Shown in pieces: positions 17,423 through 25,559 of a stretch of DNA of 64,000 bases (the stretch's first letter is position 1; every line of letters begins with the position of its first letter). The notes under the pieces are model-generated. The model saw nothing but the letters and a program-made list of their open reading frames with translations, did not search any database and was not told the DNA's origin. Source of the DNA: an uncultured Psychroserpens sp. (GTDB lineage Bacteria > Bacteroidota > Bacteroidia > Flavobacteriales > Flavobacteriaceae); the NCBI RefSeq assembly GCF_947500255.1, contig NZ_CANMRL010000001.1:62001-126000 (forward strand), given 5' to 3'. The translations under genes and the position numbers were made by a program.

Positions 17423-18169
17423 ATGAAAATATTAGTATGTATTAGTCACGTTCCTGATACAACTTCAAAGATTAATTTCACCGAAGGAGATACGAAATTT
17501 GACACTAATGGTGTTCAGTTTGTGATCAATCCAAACGATGAGTTTGGTTTAACACGTGCCATGTGGTTTAAGGAAAAACAAGGTGCCAACGTAACAGTAG
17601 TTAATGTTGGTGGCCCAGAAACAGAACCAACACTTCGTAAGGCTTTAGCTATAGGAGCTGATGCTGCAATACGTGTAAACACAGAAGCTAAAGATGGTGT
17701 TCAAGTGGCAAAAGAATTGGCAAATGTTGTTAACCAAGGTGGTTATGATTTAGTCATTGCTGGACGTGAGTCTATTGATTATAATGGAGGAATGGTTCCA
17801 GGTATGCTAGCAGCTTTAACGAATGCTAACTTTGTAACTAACTGTATTAGTTTAGAAGTTGATGGTACCAATGCTACTGCAATGCGTGAGATTGATGGTG
17901 GAAAAGAAACTGTAGCGACAAGTTTACCTTTAATTATTGGTGGTCAAAAAGGATTAGTGGAAGAAAGTGATCTTCGAATTCCAAATATGAGAGGAATTAT
18001 GATGGCACGTCAAAAACCATTATCTGTTGTAGAACCAACAAATGCTGCTGCCGAAACAAACTCTGTTAAGTTTGAAAAACCAGCTCCAAAAGGCGCTGTA
18101 ACTTTAGTAGATGCAGATAATATTGATCAATTAGTTAGTTTACTTCACAACGAAGCGAAAGTAATTTAA
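17423..18169 (+). CDS. etfB: Electron transfer flavoprotein, beta subunit
   Basis: Beta subunit (248 residues) of ETF, which binds AMP and, with EtfA, accepts electrons from acyl-CoA dehydrogenases and passes them to ETF-quinone oxidoreductase. The N-terminus MKILVCISHVPDT, the motif NPNDEFGLTRAM near 38-49, and the signature region LAALTNANFVTNCISLEVDG are typical; the C-terminal RIPNMRGIMMARQKPLSVVE is also family-like. It precedes etfA by 21 bases in the usual B-A order. Confidence 0.95.
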   Translation: MKILVCISHVPDTTSKINFTEGDTKFDTNGVQFVINPNDEFGLTRAMWFKEKQGANVTVVNVGGPETEPTLRKALAIGADAAIRVNTEAKDGVQVAKELANVVNQGGYDLVIAGRESIDYNGGMVPGMLAALTNANFVTNCISLEVDGTNATAMREIDGGKETVATSLPLIIGGQKGLVEESDLRIPNMRGIMMARQKPLSVVEPTNAAAETNSVKFEKPAPKGAVTLVDADNIDQLVSLLHNEAKVI

Positions 18170-18190
18170 TCAACCCTTAAAAGAAAACAC

Positions 18191-19153
18191 ATGTCAGTTT
18201 TAGTATATACAGAATCAGAACAAGGAAAATTTAAAAAAGTAGCTTTTGAAGTTGCTTCTTATGCCAAAGCCGTTGCAGATCAAATGGGAACAACCGTTAC
18301 TGCTGTAACTGTTAATGCTGGAGACTCTTCAGAATTAGGAAGCTATGGTGTAGATAAGGTACTTAACATTAATAATGGTGATTTAGACAAATTCAATGCA
18401 GCTGCTTATGCAAGTGCTATTGAGCAAGCTGCTAAACAGGAAGGCTCTAAAGTTGTAGTGCTTAGTTCTAGTGCCGATAGTAAATATTTAGCGCCATTAG
18501 TAGCTGTTGGATTAGATGCAGGTTATGCCTCTAATGTTGTTGAAGCGCCTTCAAGTACAGCTCCTTTTACAGTAAAGCGTACAGCATTTACTAACAAAGC
18601 TTTCAATGTAACGTCTATTGATACAGACGTTAAAGTTGTTGGTGTATCAAAAAATGCTTTCGGATTAGTTGAATCTAACGGAAATGCAGCCTCTGAGGAC
18701 TTCTCTCCTGCTATTTCTACATCGGGAGTTACTGTACAATCGGTAGATAAAGCAACAGACAAAGTTACTATAGCAGATGCTGAAATCGTTGTTTCTGGTG
18801 GTCGTGGATTAAAAGGTCCTGAAAACTGGGGAATGGTAGAAGAATTAGCAGATGTTTTAGGTGCAGCAACAGCATGTTCAAAACCAGTATCCGACCTTGG
18901 ATGGAGACCTCATAGTGAGCACGTTGGTCAAACAGGAAAACCAGTAGCATCAAATTTATACATTGCGATTGGTATTTCAGGAGCTATCCAGCATTTAGCA
19001 GGAATTAACTCTTCAAAAGTAAAAGTAGTTATCAATACAGATCCAGAAGCGCCTTTCTTTAAAGCTGCAGATTATGGTGTTGTAGGTGATGCCTTTGAAG
19101 TTGTACCAACGCTCATCGAAAAATTAAAAGCTTTTAAAGCTCAAAACGCATAA
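18191..19153 (+). CDS. etfA: Electron transfer flavoprotein, alpha subunit
   Basis: Alpha subunit (320 residues) of ETF, which carries the FAD. The C-terminal FAD domain shows GGRGLKGPENW near 200, the PVSDLGWRPHSEHVGQTGK segment that contacts FAD, YIAIGISGAIQHLAGI near 258 and VINTDPEAPFFKAADYGVVG. The N-terminal half (MSVLVYTESEQGKFKKVAFE) is the ETF-alpha nucleotide-fold domain. Co-transcribed with etfB. A strongly structured spacer follows before the nuclease gene. Confidence 0.96.
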   Translation: MSVLVYTESEQGKFKKVAFEVASYAKAVADQMGTTVTAVTVNAGDSSELGSYGVDKVLNINNGDLDKFNAAAYASAIEQAAKQEGSKVVVLSSSADSKYLAPLVAVGLDAGYASNVVEAPSSTAPFTVKRTAFTNKAFNVTSIDTDVKVVGVSKNAFGLVESNGNAASEDFSPAISTSGVTVQSVDKATDKVTIADAEIVVSGGRGLKGPENWGMVEELADVLGAATACSKPVSDLGWRPHSEHVGQTGKPVASNLYIAIGISGAIQHLAGINSSKVKVVINTDPEAPFFKAADYGVVGDAFEVVPTLIEKLKAFKAQNA

Positions 19154-19175
19154 TTTTTTATAAATTGTAGTTTGA

Positions 19176-19254
19176 AAAGGGCTGTTTTGATTTGGTTCTT
19201 TATATATAAATCTGCATTTTGCAGTTTGTAAAGTCCTAATTAAAACAGTTCTTT
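19176..19254 (+). promoter_or_regulatory. Nested hairpin in the etfA-nuclease spacer
   Basis: AAAGGGCTGTTTT (19176-19188) pairs over 13 positions with AAAACAGTTCTTT (19242-19254), allowing two G-U pairs; inside it CTTTA/TAAAG and CTGCATTTTGCAG (19212-19224) form further collinear stems. The structure ends 14 bases before the ATG at 19269. Confidence 0.5.
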
Positions 19255-19268
19255 GCGTTTTAGAAATT

Positions 19269-19877
19269 ATGAGTTTAGTTAGATTAAACATAAAAGGAAT
19301 TTCATACAGCCAAACCCAAAATGGTGCGTACGCTTTAATTCTTAATGAAGTTGATGGTGATCGTAAATTACCTATCGTTATTGGCGCTTTTGAAGCCCAA
19401 TCGATAGCTATTGCTCTCGAAAAAGAAATAAGACCTCCGAGACCTTTAACACATGACCTATTTAAAAATTTTGCCGATCGTTTTGACATCGTAGTAAAGC
19501 AAGTTATCATTCATAAATTAGTTGATGGTGTCTTCTACTCTAGTTTGATTTGCGAACGTGATAAGATTGAAGAAATTATTGATGCTAGAACCAGTGATGC
19601 TATTGCACTAGCGTTGCGTTTTAAGGCTCCCATTTTTACCTATAAAAATATTTTAGATAAAGCTGGAATTTACCTAAAAGTGAATCCTAAAAAAGAAAGC
19701 GAAGACCAAGATTCTATTCTTGTAGACGACATGGTCGTTGAAGAAATTGAAGCTAGTATTCAAGAAAACTATAAGGATAAAACAATTCAAGAATTACATA
19801 CACTTCTAGACGAGGCTGTCAATAATGAAGATTATGAAAAAGCAGCCAAAATACGAGACGAAATCTCTAAACGTTAA
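19269..19877 (+). CDS. Bifunctional nuclease family protein with UvrB/UvrC motif
   Basis: Protein of 202 residues. Residues 1-135 match the bifunctional nuclease domain (formerly DUF151): GISYSQTQNGAYALIL, LPIVIGAFEAQSIAIALE and the acidic RTSDAIALALRFKAPI. The last 40 residues (KTIQELHTLLDEAVNNEDYE, then KAAKIRDEISKR) form a UVR motif, as in UvrB and UvrC, which mediates protein contacts. Members cut DNA and RNA in vitro; the role in bacteria is not settled. The gene is followed after 10 bases by the NupC gene. Confidence 0.85.
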   Translation: MSLVRLNIKGISYSQTQNGAYALILNEVDGDRKLPIVIGAFEAQSIAIALEKEIRPPRPLTHDLFKNFADRFDIVVKQVIIHKLVDGVFYSSLICERDKIEEIIDARTSDAIALALRFKAPIFTYKNILDKAGIYLKVNPKKESEDQDSILVDDMVVEEIEASIQENYKDKTIQELHTLLDEAVNNEDYEKAAKIRDEISKR

Positions 19878-19887
19878 TCCCTTTCAC

Positions 19888-21633
19888 ATGAGACATTTTT
19901 TACTAGCTATTGCAGCTATTTTTTTTGGAATTACAACAACTTTTAGCCAAGACCTAGAAAAGAAATGGCAGTTTGATGCGATTGAAAATGAAAGCGGATT
20001 ATCATTACTTGAAGTTTCAGATACCGATAACCTACATTTAGAAGCTGGAGAGTTTAGTTACAATTTAAATTCAAATAATGACCTAAAAGCATCAGGAGAC
20101 TATATCTATCAAAATAACCTTTTGATATTTTACTATTCCAAACCAAATGATACTATAAGGCGTTATAAGATTTCCGAACTTACAGATTCTACTTTAGTCT
20201 TTTCTGAAAAGGAGACCACCTATAAATTTAGAGCGATAAAAACTAAAAACATCGTTCAGCAGGTCGATAATGGAACCACTGAAACAACACCATTAGCAAC
20301 AGATAATACCACAGATATTATCCCAAGTCAAGGCTTCTCAATGAATAGTTTGTGGCGTGGTGCCTTAGGAATGATAACACTCATTTTTATTGCATTTTTA
20401 TTTAGTAGTAACCGCAAGGCCATCAACTGGAAAACAGTTGGACTAGGGTTAGCATTTCAACTTATTATTGCCGTTGGAGTTTTAAAAGTTGGATTCGTAA
20501 AAGCTATTTTTGAATTTATTGGAGGACTTTTCGTTCAAGTACTAGAATTTACTAGAGCGGGCAGTAAATTCCTATTCGAAGGTTTAGTGGTAGATATGGA
20601 CACTTTTGGATTTATCTTTGCCTTTCAAGTATTACCAACAATTATTTTCTTCTCTGCACTAACTTCTGTGTTGTTTTATTTAGGAATTATTCAAAAATTA
20701 GTAAAAGGGCTAGGTTGGTTATTGTCAAAAGTACTGAAGATTTCAGGTGCTGAAAGTTTAAGTGTGGCTGGGAATATCTTTCTAGGTCAAACAGAAGCCC
20801 CGCTTTTAATAAAAGCCTACCTTGAAAAGATGAATAAATCTGAAATACTTCTGGTTATGATTGGTGGAATGGCTACCGTTGCAGGTGCTGTTCTAGCGGC
20901 GTATATAGGATTCTTAGGTGGAGATGACCCAGCATTAAGGTTGTTTTATGCAAAGCACTTATTAGCTGCATCAGTTATGGCCGCTCCCGGAGCTATTGTT
21001 ATTTCTAAGATTTTATTTCCACAAACAGAAAAAATCGATACAGATGTTCATGTGTCTCAAGAAAAAATAGGTTCCAATATTTTAGAAGCGATCGCTAATG
21101 GAACGACCGAGGGCCTAAAACTCGCCGTTAATGTTGGTGCCATGTTACTTGTATTTGTAGCGTTTATTGCCATGATAAATTATGGTTTTGATAAAATAGG
21201 TTATTTTACAGGTCTCAATGAGTGGATTGTAGATAATACAGGATATAATAGTTTATCTCTCGAGTTTATTCTAGGCTATATCTTTGCGCCTTTAATGTGG
21301 CTTATTGGAGTTGCTACTGAAGATATGGCGCTTATGGGACAATTACTAGGCATCAAATTAGCAGCTAGTGAATTTATAGGTTATATCCAACTGGCCGACT
21401 TAAAAGATGCTGCAAGTGCTACACATTTAAAATATCAAAAATCAATCATTATGGCCACTTATATGCTATGTGGTTTTGCCAACTTTGCGTCTATCGGAAT
21501 TCAAATTGGAGGTATTGGTTCTCTAGCTCCTGGACAAAGAAAGCAATTGTCTAAGTTTGGAATGAAGGCATTAATTGGTGGAACATTAGCTTCATTAATT
21601 TCTGCAACCATAGCTGGAATGATTATCGGCTAG
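19888..21633 (+). CDS. NupC-family nucleoside transporter with extra N-terminal domain
   Basis: Concentrative nucleoside transporter (CNT/NupC family), 581 residues, inner membrane. Residues 1-21 are a signal peptide or first helix (LLAIAAIFFGITTTFSQ); residues 22-150 form an extra, mainly beta, presumably periplasmic domain, absent from E. coli NupC. The transporter core starts near 155 (LWRGALGMITLIFIAFLF) and shows FLGQTEAPLLIKAYL, the conserved GxxEAP substrate motif, MTxSE-like MNKSEILLVMIGGMATVAGA and the late FANFASIGIQIGGIGSLAPG. The ATG at 19888 is preferred over an upstream ATG in the nuclease gene because it begins the signal sequence. A terminator follows. Confidence 0.9.
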   Translation: MRHFLLAIAAIFFGITTTFSQDLEKKWQFDAIENESGLSLLEVSDTDNLHLEAGEFSYNLNSNNDLKASGDYIYQNNLLIFYYSKPNDTIRRYKISELTDSTLVFSEKETTYKFRAIKTKNIVQQVDNGTTETTPLATDNTTDIIPSQGFSMNSLWRGALGMITLIFIAFLFSSNRKAINWKTVGLGLAFQLIIAVGVLKVGFVKAIFEFIGGLFVQVLEFTRAGSKFLFEGLVVDMDTFGFIFAFQVLPTIIFFSALTSVLFYLGIIQKLVKGLGWLLSKVLKISGAESLSVAGNIFLGQTEAPLLIKAYLEKMNKSEILLVMIGGMATVAGAVLAAYIGFLGGDDPALRLFYAKHLLAASVMAAPGAIVISKILFPQTEKIDTDVHVSQEKIGSNILEAIANGTTEGLKLAVNVGAMLLVFVAFIAMINYGFDKIGYFTGLNEWIVDNTGYNSLSLEFILGYIFAPLMWLIGVATEDMALMGQLLGIKLAASEFIGYIQLADLKDAASATHLKYQKSIIMATYMLCGFANFASIGIQIGGIGSLAPGQRKQLSKFGMKALIGGTLASLISATIAGMIIG

Positions 21634-21716
21634 TAACAAATTACCGCTGACAGCTTATCTAACTTAACTGTATAAAAGCCATTTAAGCTTTAGTTAATAA
21701 CTTTTAATATTATAAA

Positions 21717-21760
21717 GGGTTGAAGCCATTGAGATTCAACCCTTATTTTTATTTTTATTT
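21717..21760 (+). terminator. Intrinsic terminator downstream of nupC-like gene
   Basis: GGGTTGAA / TTCAACCC stem (21717-21724 and 21735-21742) followed by TTATTTTTATTTTTATTT on the plus strand. Confidence 0.85.
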
Positions 21761-21789
21761 GCTGAAAAATGAAGTTCAATTAAATGAGA

Positions 21790-21806
21790 TTTCCGTTTCG
21801 CGGAAA
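21790..21806 (+). promoter_or_regulatory. Hairpin directly before the thyA start
   Basis: TTTCCG-TTTCG-CGGAAA ends at 21806, one base before an in-frame ATG at 21807 and six before the ATG at 21813. It could limit ribosome access. No T run follows, so it is not a terminator. Confidence 0.4.
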
Positions 21807-21812
21807 ATGAAT

Positions 21813-22637
21813 ATGAAACAATACCACGACTTAGTAAAACACGTTTTAAACGAAGGAAACGAAAAAAGTGATCGTACAGGAACAGGAACAAAAAGTGTTT
21901 TTGGTTACCAAATGCGATTTGATTTAAGTGAAGGGTTTCCTATGGTAACCACAAAAAAATTACATTTAAAATCGATTATTTATGAATTGCTATGGTTCTT
22001 AAAAGGCGATACAAATATTAATTACCTTACAGAAAATGGTGTTCGCATCTGGAATGACTGGGCCGATGAGAATGGCGACTTAGGACCTGTTTATGGTCAT
22101 CAATGGCGTAATTGGAATAATGATGAGATCGATCAAATAAAGGACGTCATTCACAGTTTGAAACACAATCCAGATAGTCGTCGAATGATTGTATCTGCTT
22201 GGAATCCTTCAGTATTACCAGATACATCAAAATCTTTTAGTGAAAATGTTGCCAATGGTAAAGCAGCTTTACCTCCATGTCATGCTTTCTTTCAGTTCTA
22301 TGTTGCTAATGGTAAATTGTCTTGTCAACTCTACCAACGCAGTGCAGATATCTTTTTAGGTGTTCCATTCAATATAGCATCTTATGCTTTATTTACGATG
22401 ATGATGGCACAGGTATGTGGTTATGAAGCTGGTGAATTTATCCACACCTTTGGAGATGCTCACATTTACAGCAATCATTATGAACAATTAGAATTACAAT
22501 TATCCAGAGACATAAGACCATTGCCTAAAATGACATTGAATCCAGAGATTAAAGATATCTTCGATTTTAAATTTGAAGACTTTACGTTGGAAGACTACAA
22601 TCCGCATCCACATATTAAAGGTGTTGTTGCTGTTTAA
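21813..22637 (+). CDS. thyA: Thymidylate synthase
   Basis: ThyA (EC 2.1.1.45), 274 residues: methylates dUMP to dTMP with methylenetetrahydrofolate and releases dihydrofolate. The N-terminus [15 protein letters not shown] and SDRTGTGT match other ThyA proteins; the catalytic Cys is residue 156 in [12 protein letters not shown], with [17 protein letters not shown] after it. Compared with E. coli there is a 10-residue insertion (near 137-149) just before the active site. The start at 21813 (or 21807) is chosen although the frame opens at 21720, because a terminator lies in that extension. The DHFR fusion downstream regenerates the folate. Confidence 0.95.
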   Translation: MKQYHDLVKHVLNEGNEKSDRTGTGTKSVFGYQMRFDLSEGFPMVTTKKLHLKSIIYELLWFLKGDTNINYLTENGVRIWNDWADENGDLGPVYGHQWRNWNNDEIDQIKDVIHSLKHNPDSRRMIVSAWNPSVLPDTSKSFSENVANGKAALPPCHAFFQFYVANGKLSCQLYQRSADIFLGVPFNIASYALFTMMMAQVCGYEAGEFIHTFGDAHIYSNHYEQLELQLSRDIRPLPKMTLNPEIKDIFDFKFEDFTLEDYNPHPHIKGVVAV

Positions 22638-22675
22638 ACATTATACTATTTACCCAAAACTCTAAATTAAAATTC

Positions 22676-23218
22676 ATGAAATATATTTTCACACTACTAT
22701 TCGTGCTCTCTAGCACACTTATTTTTGCTCAAGAAGAAAAACCAACCGAAGAAGAAGAGACTGTTATTGTTACAGAAACTGATGAAGGCTCTGAAGAAGT
22801 AGCTTTTCAAGTTATAGAGCACGTTCCTGTATACTATGGATGCAATGAAAAGCTTTCTAATTTGGAACTTAAAAATTGCATGAATAGAAAAGTAATCAAA
22901 CATGTATCCTCCAACTTTAATGCTGATATCGCCAACAATTTAGGATTACCAGATGGTAGAGTTAGAATTAATGTGATATTTAAAATTAATAAAGAAGGAA
23001 AAGTGATTGATATTAAAGCTAGAGCACCTCATCCTGCTTTAGAAAAAGAAGCTGAAAGAGTTATTAGTTTACTTCCAGATATGGATAAGCCAGGAATTCA
23101 ACGAGGCAAACCTGTTATTGTCCCATATTCACTTCCTATAGTGTTCCAAATTGACAACAGTTCTAAAAAACTTACAAAAAAGGAACGACGACGACTTAGA
23201 AGAAGTCAGAAAAATTAA
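22676..23218 (+). CDS. TonB C-terminal-domain protein (energy transducer-like)
   Basis: Protein of 180 residues with a signal peptide or anchor (YIFTLLFVLSSTLIFAQ), an acidic stretch EEKPTEEEETVIVTETDEG, and a C-terminal domain resembling TonB: VRINVIFKINKEGKVIDIKA followed by HPALEKEAERVISLLP and IVPYSLPIVFQID. In Bacteroidota such proteins, often with cysteines in the VPVYYGC / LKNC region, are annotated as energy transducer TonB; whether this one spans the envelope is unclear because it has no proline-rich linker. A strong terminator follows. Confidence 0.75.
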   Translation: MKYIFTLLFVLSSTLIFAQEEKPTEEEETVIVTETDEGSEEVAFQVIEHVPVYYGCNEKLSNLELKNCMNRKVIKHVSSNFNADIANNLGLPDGRVRINVIFKINKEGKVIDIKARAPHPALEKEAERVISLLPDMDKPGIQRGKPVIVPYSLPIVFQIDNSSKKLTKKERRRLRRSQKN

Positions 23219-23220
23219 TA

Positions 23221-23256
23221 AAAAAAGCGTCTTGATTTAACAAGACGCTTTTTTTA
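23221..23256 (+). terminator. Intrinsic terminator after the TonB-like gene
   Basis: GCGTCTTG / CAAGACGC stem with a 6-base loop, flanked by A and T runs. Confidence 0.9.
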
Positions 23257-23544
23257 TTAATTTTTTTAGTTGAACAGTATTTTAGTTCCACTCATTAAAT
23301 GGTTCAGCCTCTCGAAATAAAAGATTTATCATTTTCATAAATTACAACGTATAAAAATTTAAAACACTGAAAAAGGCTTCACTTAATTATGAGATTTGCA
23401 ATAAAAAAAATACAATTTTAATGCTTGATTATCAGTAATTTACACGCTACATCGTTTGCTTTATTTATGATTTTCCGAAGAAAAAAATAATTACAACGTT
23501 TGCGTTAAAAAGATTAACTTTACAAATAGAAATATTTTTGATTT
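23257..23544. other. AT-rich intergenic region before the DHFR fusion gene
   Basis: Nearly 290 bases without a gene. A TATTTTTG element at 23533-23540 lies directly before the ATG, and TAACTTTA at 23515-23522 is an alternative -7 box. I see no other structure. Confidence 0.35.
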
Positions 23545-24474
23545 ATGTTCGGAAAAAAGAAACCCATTCCTCAAATAGATAAAGAACAATTAGCATTAAT
23601 TAAATATGCCGAAAAACGTATTAGGCAAAAAAAGCGTGTTTATTTTCATTTTGTAGTCTTTTTAATAGGTGCCGTTTTTTTAATTATAGCAAATACGGTT
23701 TTAGGTATTGGTAAAGATTTTACCATAGCTGGGCTAAACTGGTTTGTGATTGCTATTGTTATATGGCTAGCCTTATTCATTTACCATTTTGTAACGGTAT
23801 TCATTACTCATAGTTTTATGGGTAAAGATTGGGAAGATCAACAGCTAGAAGCTCTAGTTGCTAAGCAACAGCAACGTATTGAAAAACTCAAACAGCAATT
23901 TTTAAAAGAAGAGACTGAAATTGCAAAATCACAGGCTTATAATGAAACATTAGAAAACAAAGGTACTGAGCAAAAAAAAAAATCTGAATTAACTATAATA
24001 GTAGCTGCAGGAGAGAATAACGCGATTGGTAAAGACAACGATTTGATATGGCATTTAAGTGACGACCTTAAGCGTTTCAAATTATTGACCAATGGCCATC
24101 ACATCATTATGGGTAGAAAAACCTTTGAGAGTTTCCCTAAGCCACTTCCTAATCGTAAACATATTGTTATTACGCGACAAGATAATTACAAAGTCCCAGA
24201 TGGTGTTATAGTAGTTAATAATATGAGTGACGCTCTTGATGCTGCCAGAAACGACAAACAACCATTTATTATTGGTGGCGGAGAAATCTATAAACAATCG
24301 ATGGCTCTAGCGGATAAGATTGAAATTACTCGTGTGCATCATAGTTTTGAAAATGCAGATACTTTTTTTCCAGAAATAGATGCTTCTATTTGGAAAGAGA
24401 CGCATAGTAAGTTTCATGAAAAAGATGAGAAACACCAATACGCATTTACGTTTTTAACCTATACGAAATACTAA
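23545..24474 (+). CDS. folA: 2TM domain-dihydrofolate reductase fusion
   Basis: Single open frame of 309 residues joining two families. Residues 10-100 are a 2TM domain (membrane helices about 34-52 and 62-82, with basic flanks), 100-146 a charged helical linker (KQQQRIEKLKQQFLKEE), and 147-309 a complete DHFR (EC 1.5.1.3): ELTIIVAAGENNAIGKDNDL, WHLSDDLKRF with the catalytic Asp at 174, HHIIMGRKTFESFPKPLPNR, FIIGGGEIYKQ and the C-terminal YAFTFLTY. It reduces dihydrofolate made by ThyA. The 2TM part would tether the enzyme to the inner membrane with DHFR in the cytoplasm. In relatives the two domains are, to my knowledge, often separate neighbouring genes. Its stop overlaps that of the convergent kinase gene. 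Confidence 0.9.
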   Translation: MFGKKKPIPQIDKEQLALIKYAEKRIRQKKRVYFHFVVFLIGAVFLIIANTVLGIGKDFTIAGLNWFVIAIVIWLALFIYHFVTVFITHSFMGKDWEDQQLEALVAKQQQRIEKLKQQFLKEETEIAKSQAYNETLENKGTEQKKKSELTIIVAAGENNAIGKDNDLIWHLSDDLKRFKLLTNGHHIIMGRKTFESFPKPLPNRKHIVITRQDNYKVPDGVIVVNNMSDALDAARNDKQPFIIGGGEIYKQSMALADKIEITRVHHSFENADTFFPEIDASIWKETHSKFHEKDEKHQYAFTFLTYTKY

Positions 24475-25559
24475 GCTCCAAGGGGGATTTTAATTGATGT
24501 TTTTACGCCTTGATTGTCTTTGACATTTTCAACTTTAAAACTAAAGTTTTCTTTATATAAGGTTTTCAGTCTGTCCTCTATGTTTTTAATCCCCATTCCA
24601 GTTACAATGGTGTCATTAAATGGTTGCTGGAGCGGTTGCCCATCATTTTCGACCTCGATATGCAAGTATTGAGCATCTTTAAAAATTCTTAATATAACAC
24701 TTAACTCTGTTGAGTTATATGAATAGCCATGCTTAATGGAGTTTTCAATTATTGGCTGTAATAACATGACAGGAACTAGAGCTTCTTCTAGTTCATTATC
24801 AATAACTTCTTCAAAACTTAGATGATCGGAAAATCTAATTGAAATAATATCAATATATTTTTTCAACATATCCAATTCCTGTTTTAGCGGAATTAGATTT
24901 TTGTTTTCTAAATCTAAAATATCTCGAAATAAATCACCAAAATCGGTAATCATATCTTGGGATTTTTTCTTGTCTATATCTATTAAAGAAGAAATACTGT
25001 TTAAGGTATTAAATACAAAATGAGGATGCAATTTAGATTTAAGCACACTCATTTTACTAGCTATGAGTTTTGATTGAAGATTGGTCCTCTCTGCTTCAAT
25101 CTTTTTAATTTTTTCTAGATAATAGTAGCCATATATGATTCCTAGCACTGAAAAATAAACCATGAAGTTTACATCTAAAAACCTCATATAATGATCCATC
25201 GTTATGTTGTTTAAAAAAAGATCTACATCTCCTCTAAATAAAAACAGAATGGACGACGACATTATAAATATTACAAAACCAATACTTAAAGAACATATAA
25301 AATGAATAATTAGGATTGTTACTGTTGACATATTTCTGTCAAACATTTTTTTAGTAAGTATACTAATCGCTATCATAAACACACAAACGACTAACCAATC
25401 TAAAAACACATTATACAACCAAATACTTTTCCAATCTACACCAGCGTCTCCTACAACATTCCAATAACTATATTTGATTCCGATAATTAAAGCAACTATA
25501 GTATAATACAATACCATTGCTACTATAAGTTTATAATCAAGTAATTTGCTCTTAGTCAT
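24471..25559 (-). CDS. LytS-type sensor histidine kinase, intact
   Basis: Inner-membrane kinase of 362 residues, family His_kinase (PF06580). Four membrane helices occupy residues 10-150, followed by a short coiled coil and the catalytic part: phosphoacceptor His 180 in KLHPHFVFNTLNSI, the N box LLQPIIENSIKHG with Asn 273, VENDGQ, and the G box TGMGIKNIEDRL at 320-331. All residues for autophosphorylation are present. Its ATG overlaps the end of the paralogous kinase gene by 8 bases, in an operon regulator-kinase-kinase, so it most likely phosphorylates the LytTR regulator encoded first. Confidence 0.92.
   Translation of the reverse strand: MTKSKLLDYKLIVAMVLYYTIVALIIGIKYSYWNVVGDAGVDWKSIWLYNVFLDWLVVCVFMIAISILTKKMFDRNMSTVTILIIHFICSLSIGFVIFIMSSSILFLFRGDVDLFLNNITMDHYMRFLDVNFMVYFSVLGIIYGYYYLEKIKKIEAERTNLQSKLIASKMSVLKSKLHPHFVFNTLNSISSLIDIDKKKSQDMITDFGDLFRDILDLENKNLIPLKQELDMLKKYIDIISIRFSDHLSFEEVIDNELEEALVPVMLLQPIIENSIKHGYSYNSTELSVILRIFKDAQYLHIEVENDGQPLQQPFNDTIVTGMGIKNIEDRLKTLYKENFSFKVENVKDNQGVKTSIKIPLGA

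Noticed and set aside
21720-21812. Longer start for thyA
   Set aside because: The extension overlaps an intrinsic terminator and has no ThyA similarity.
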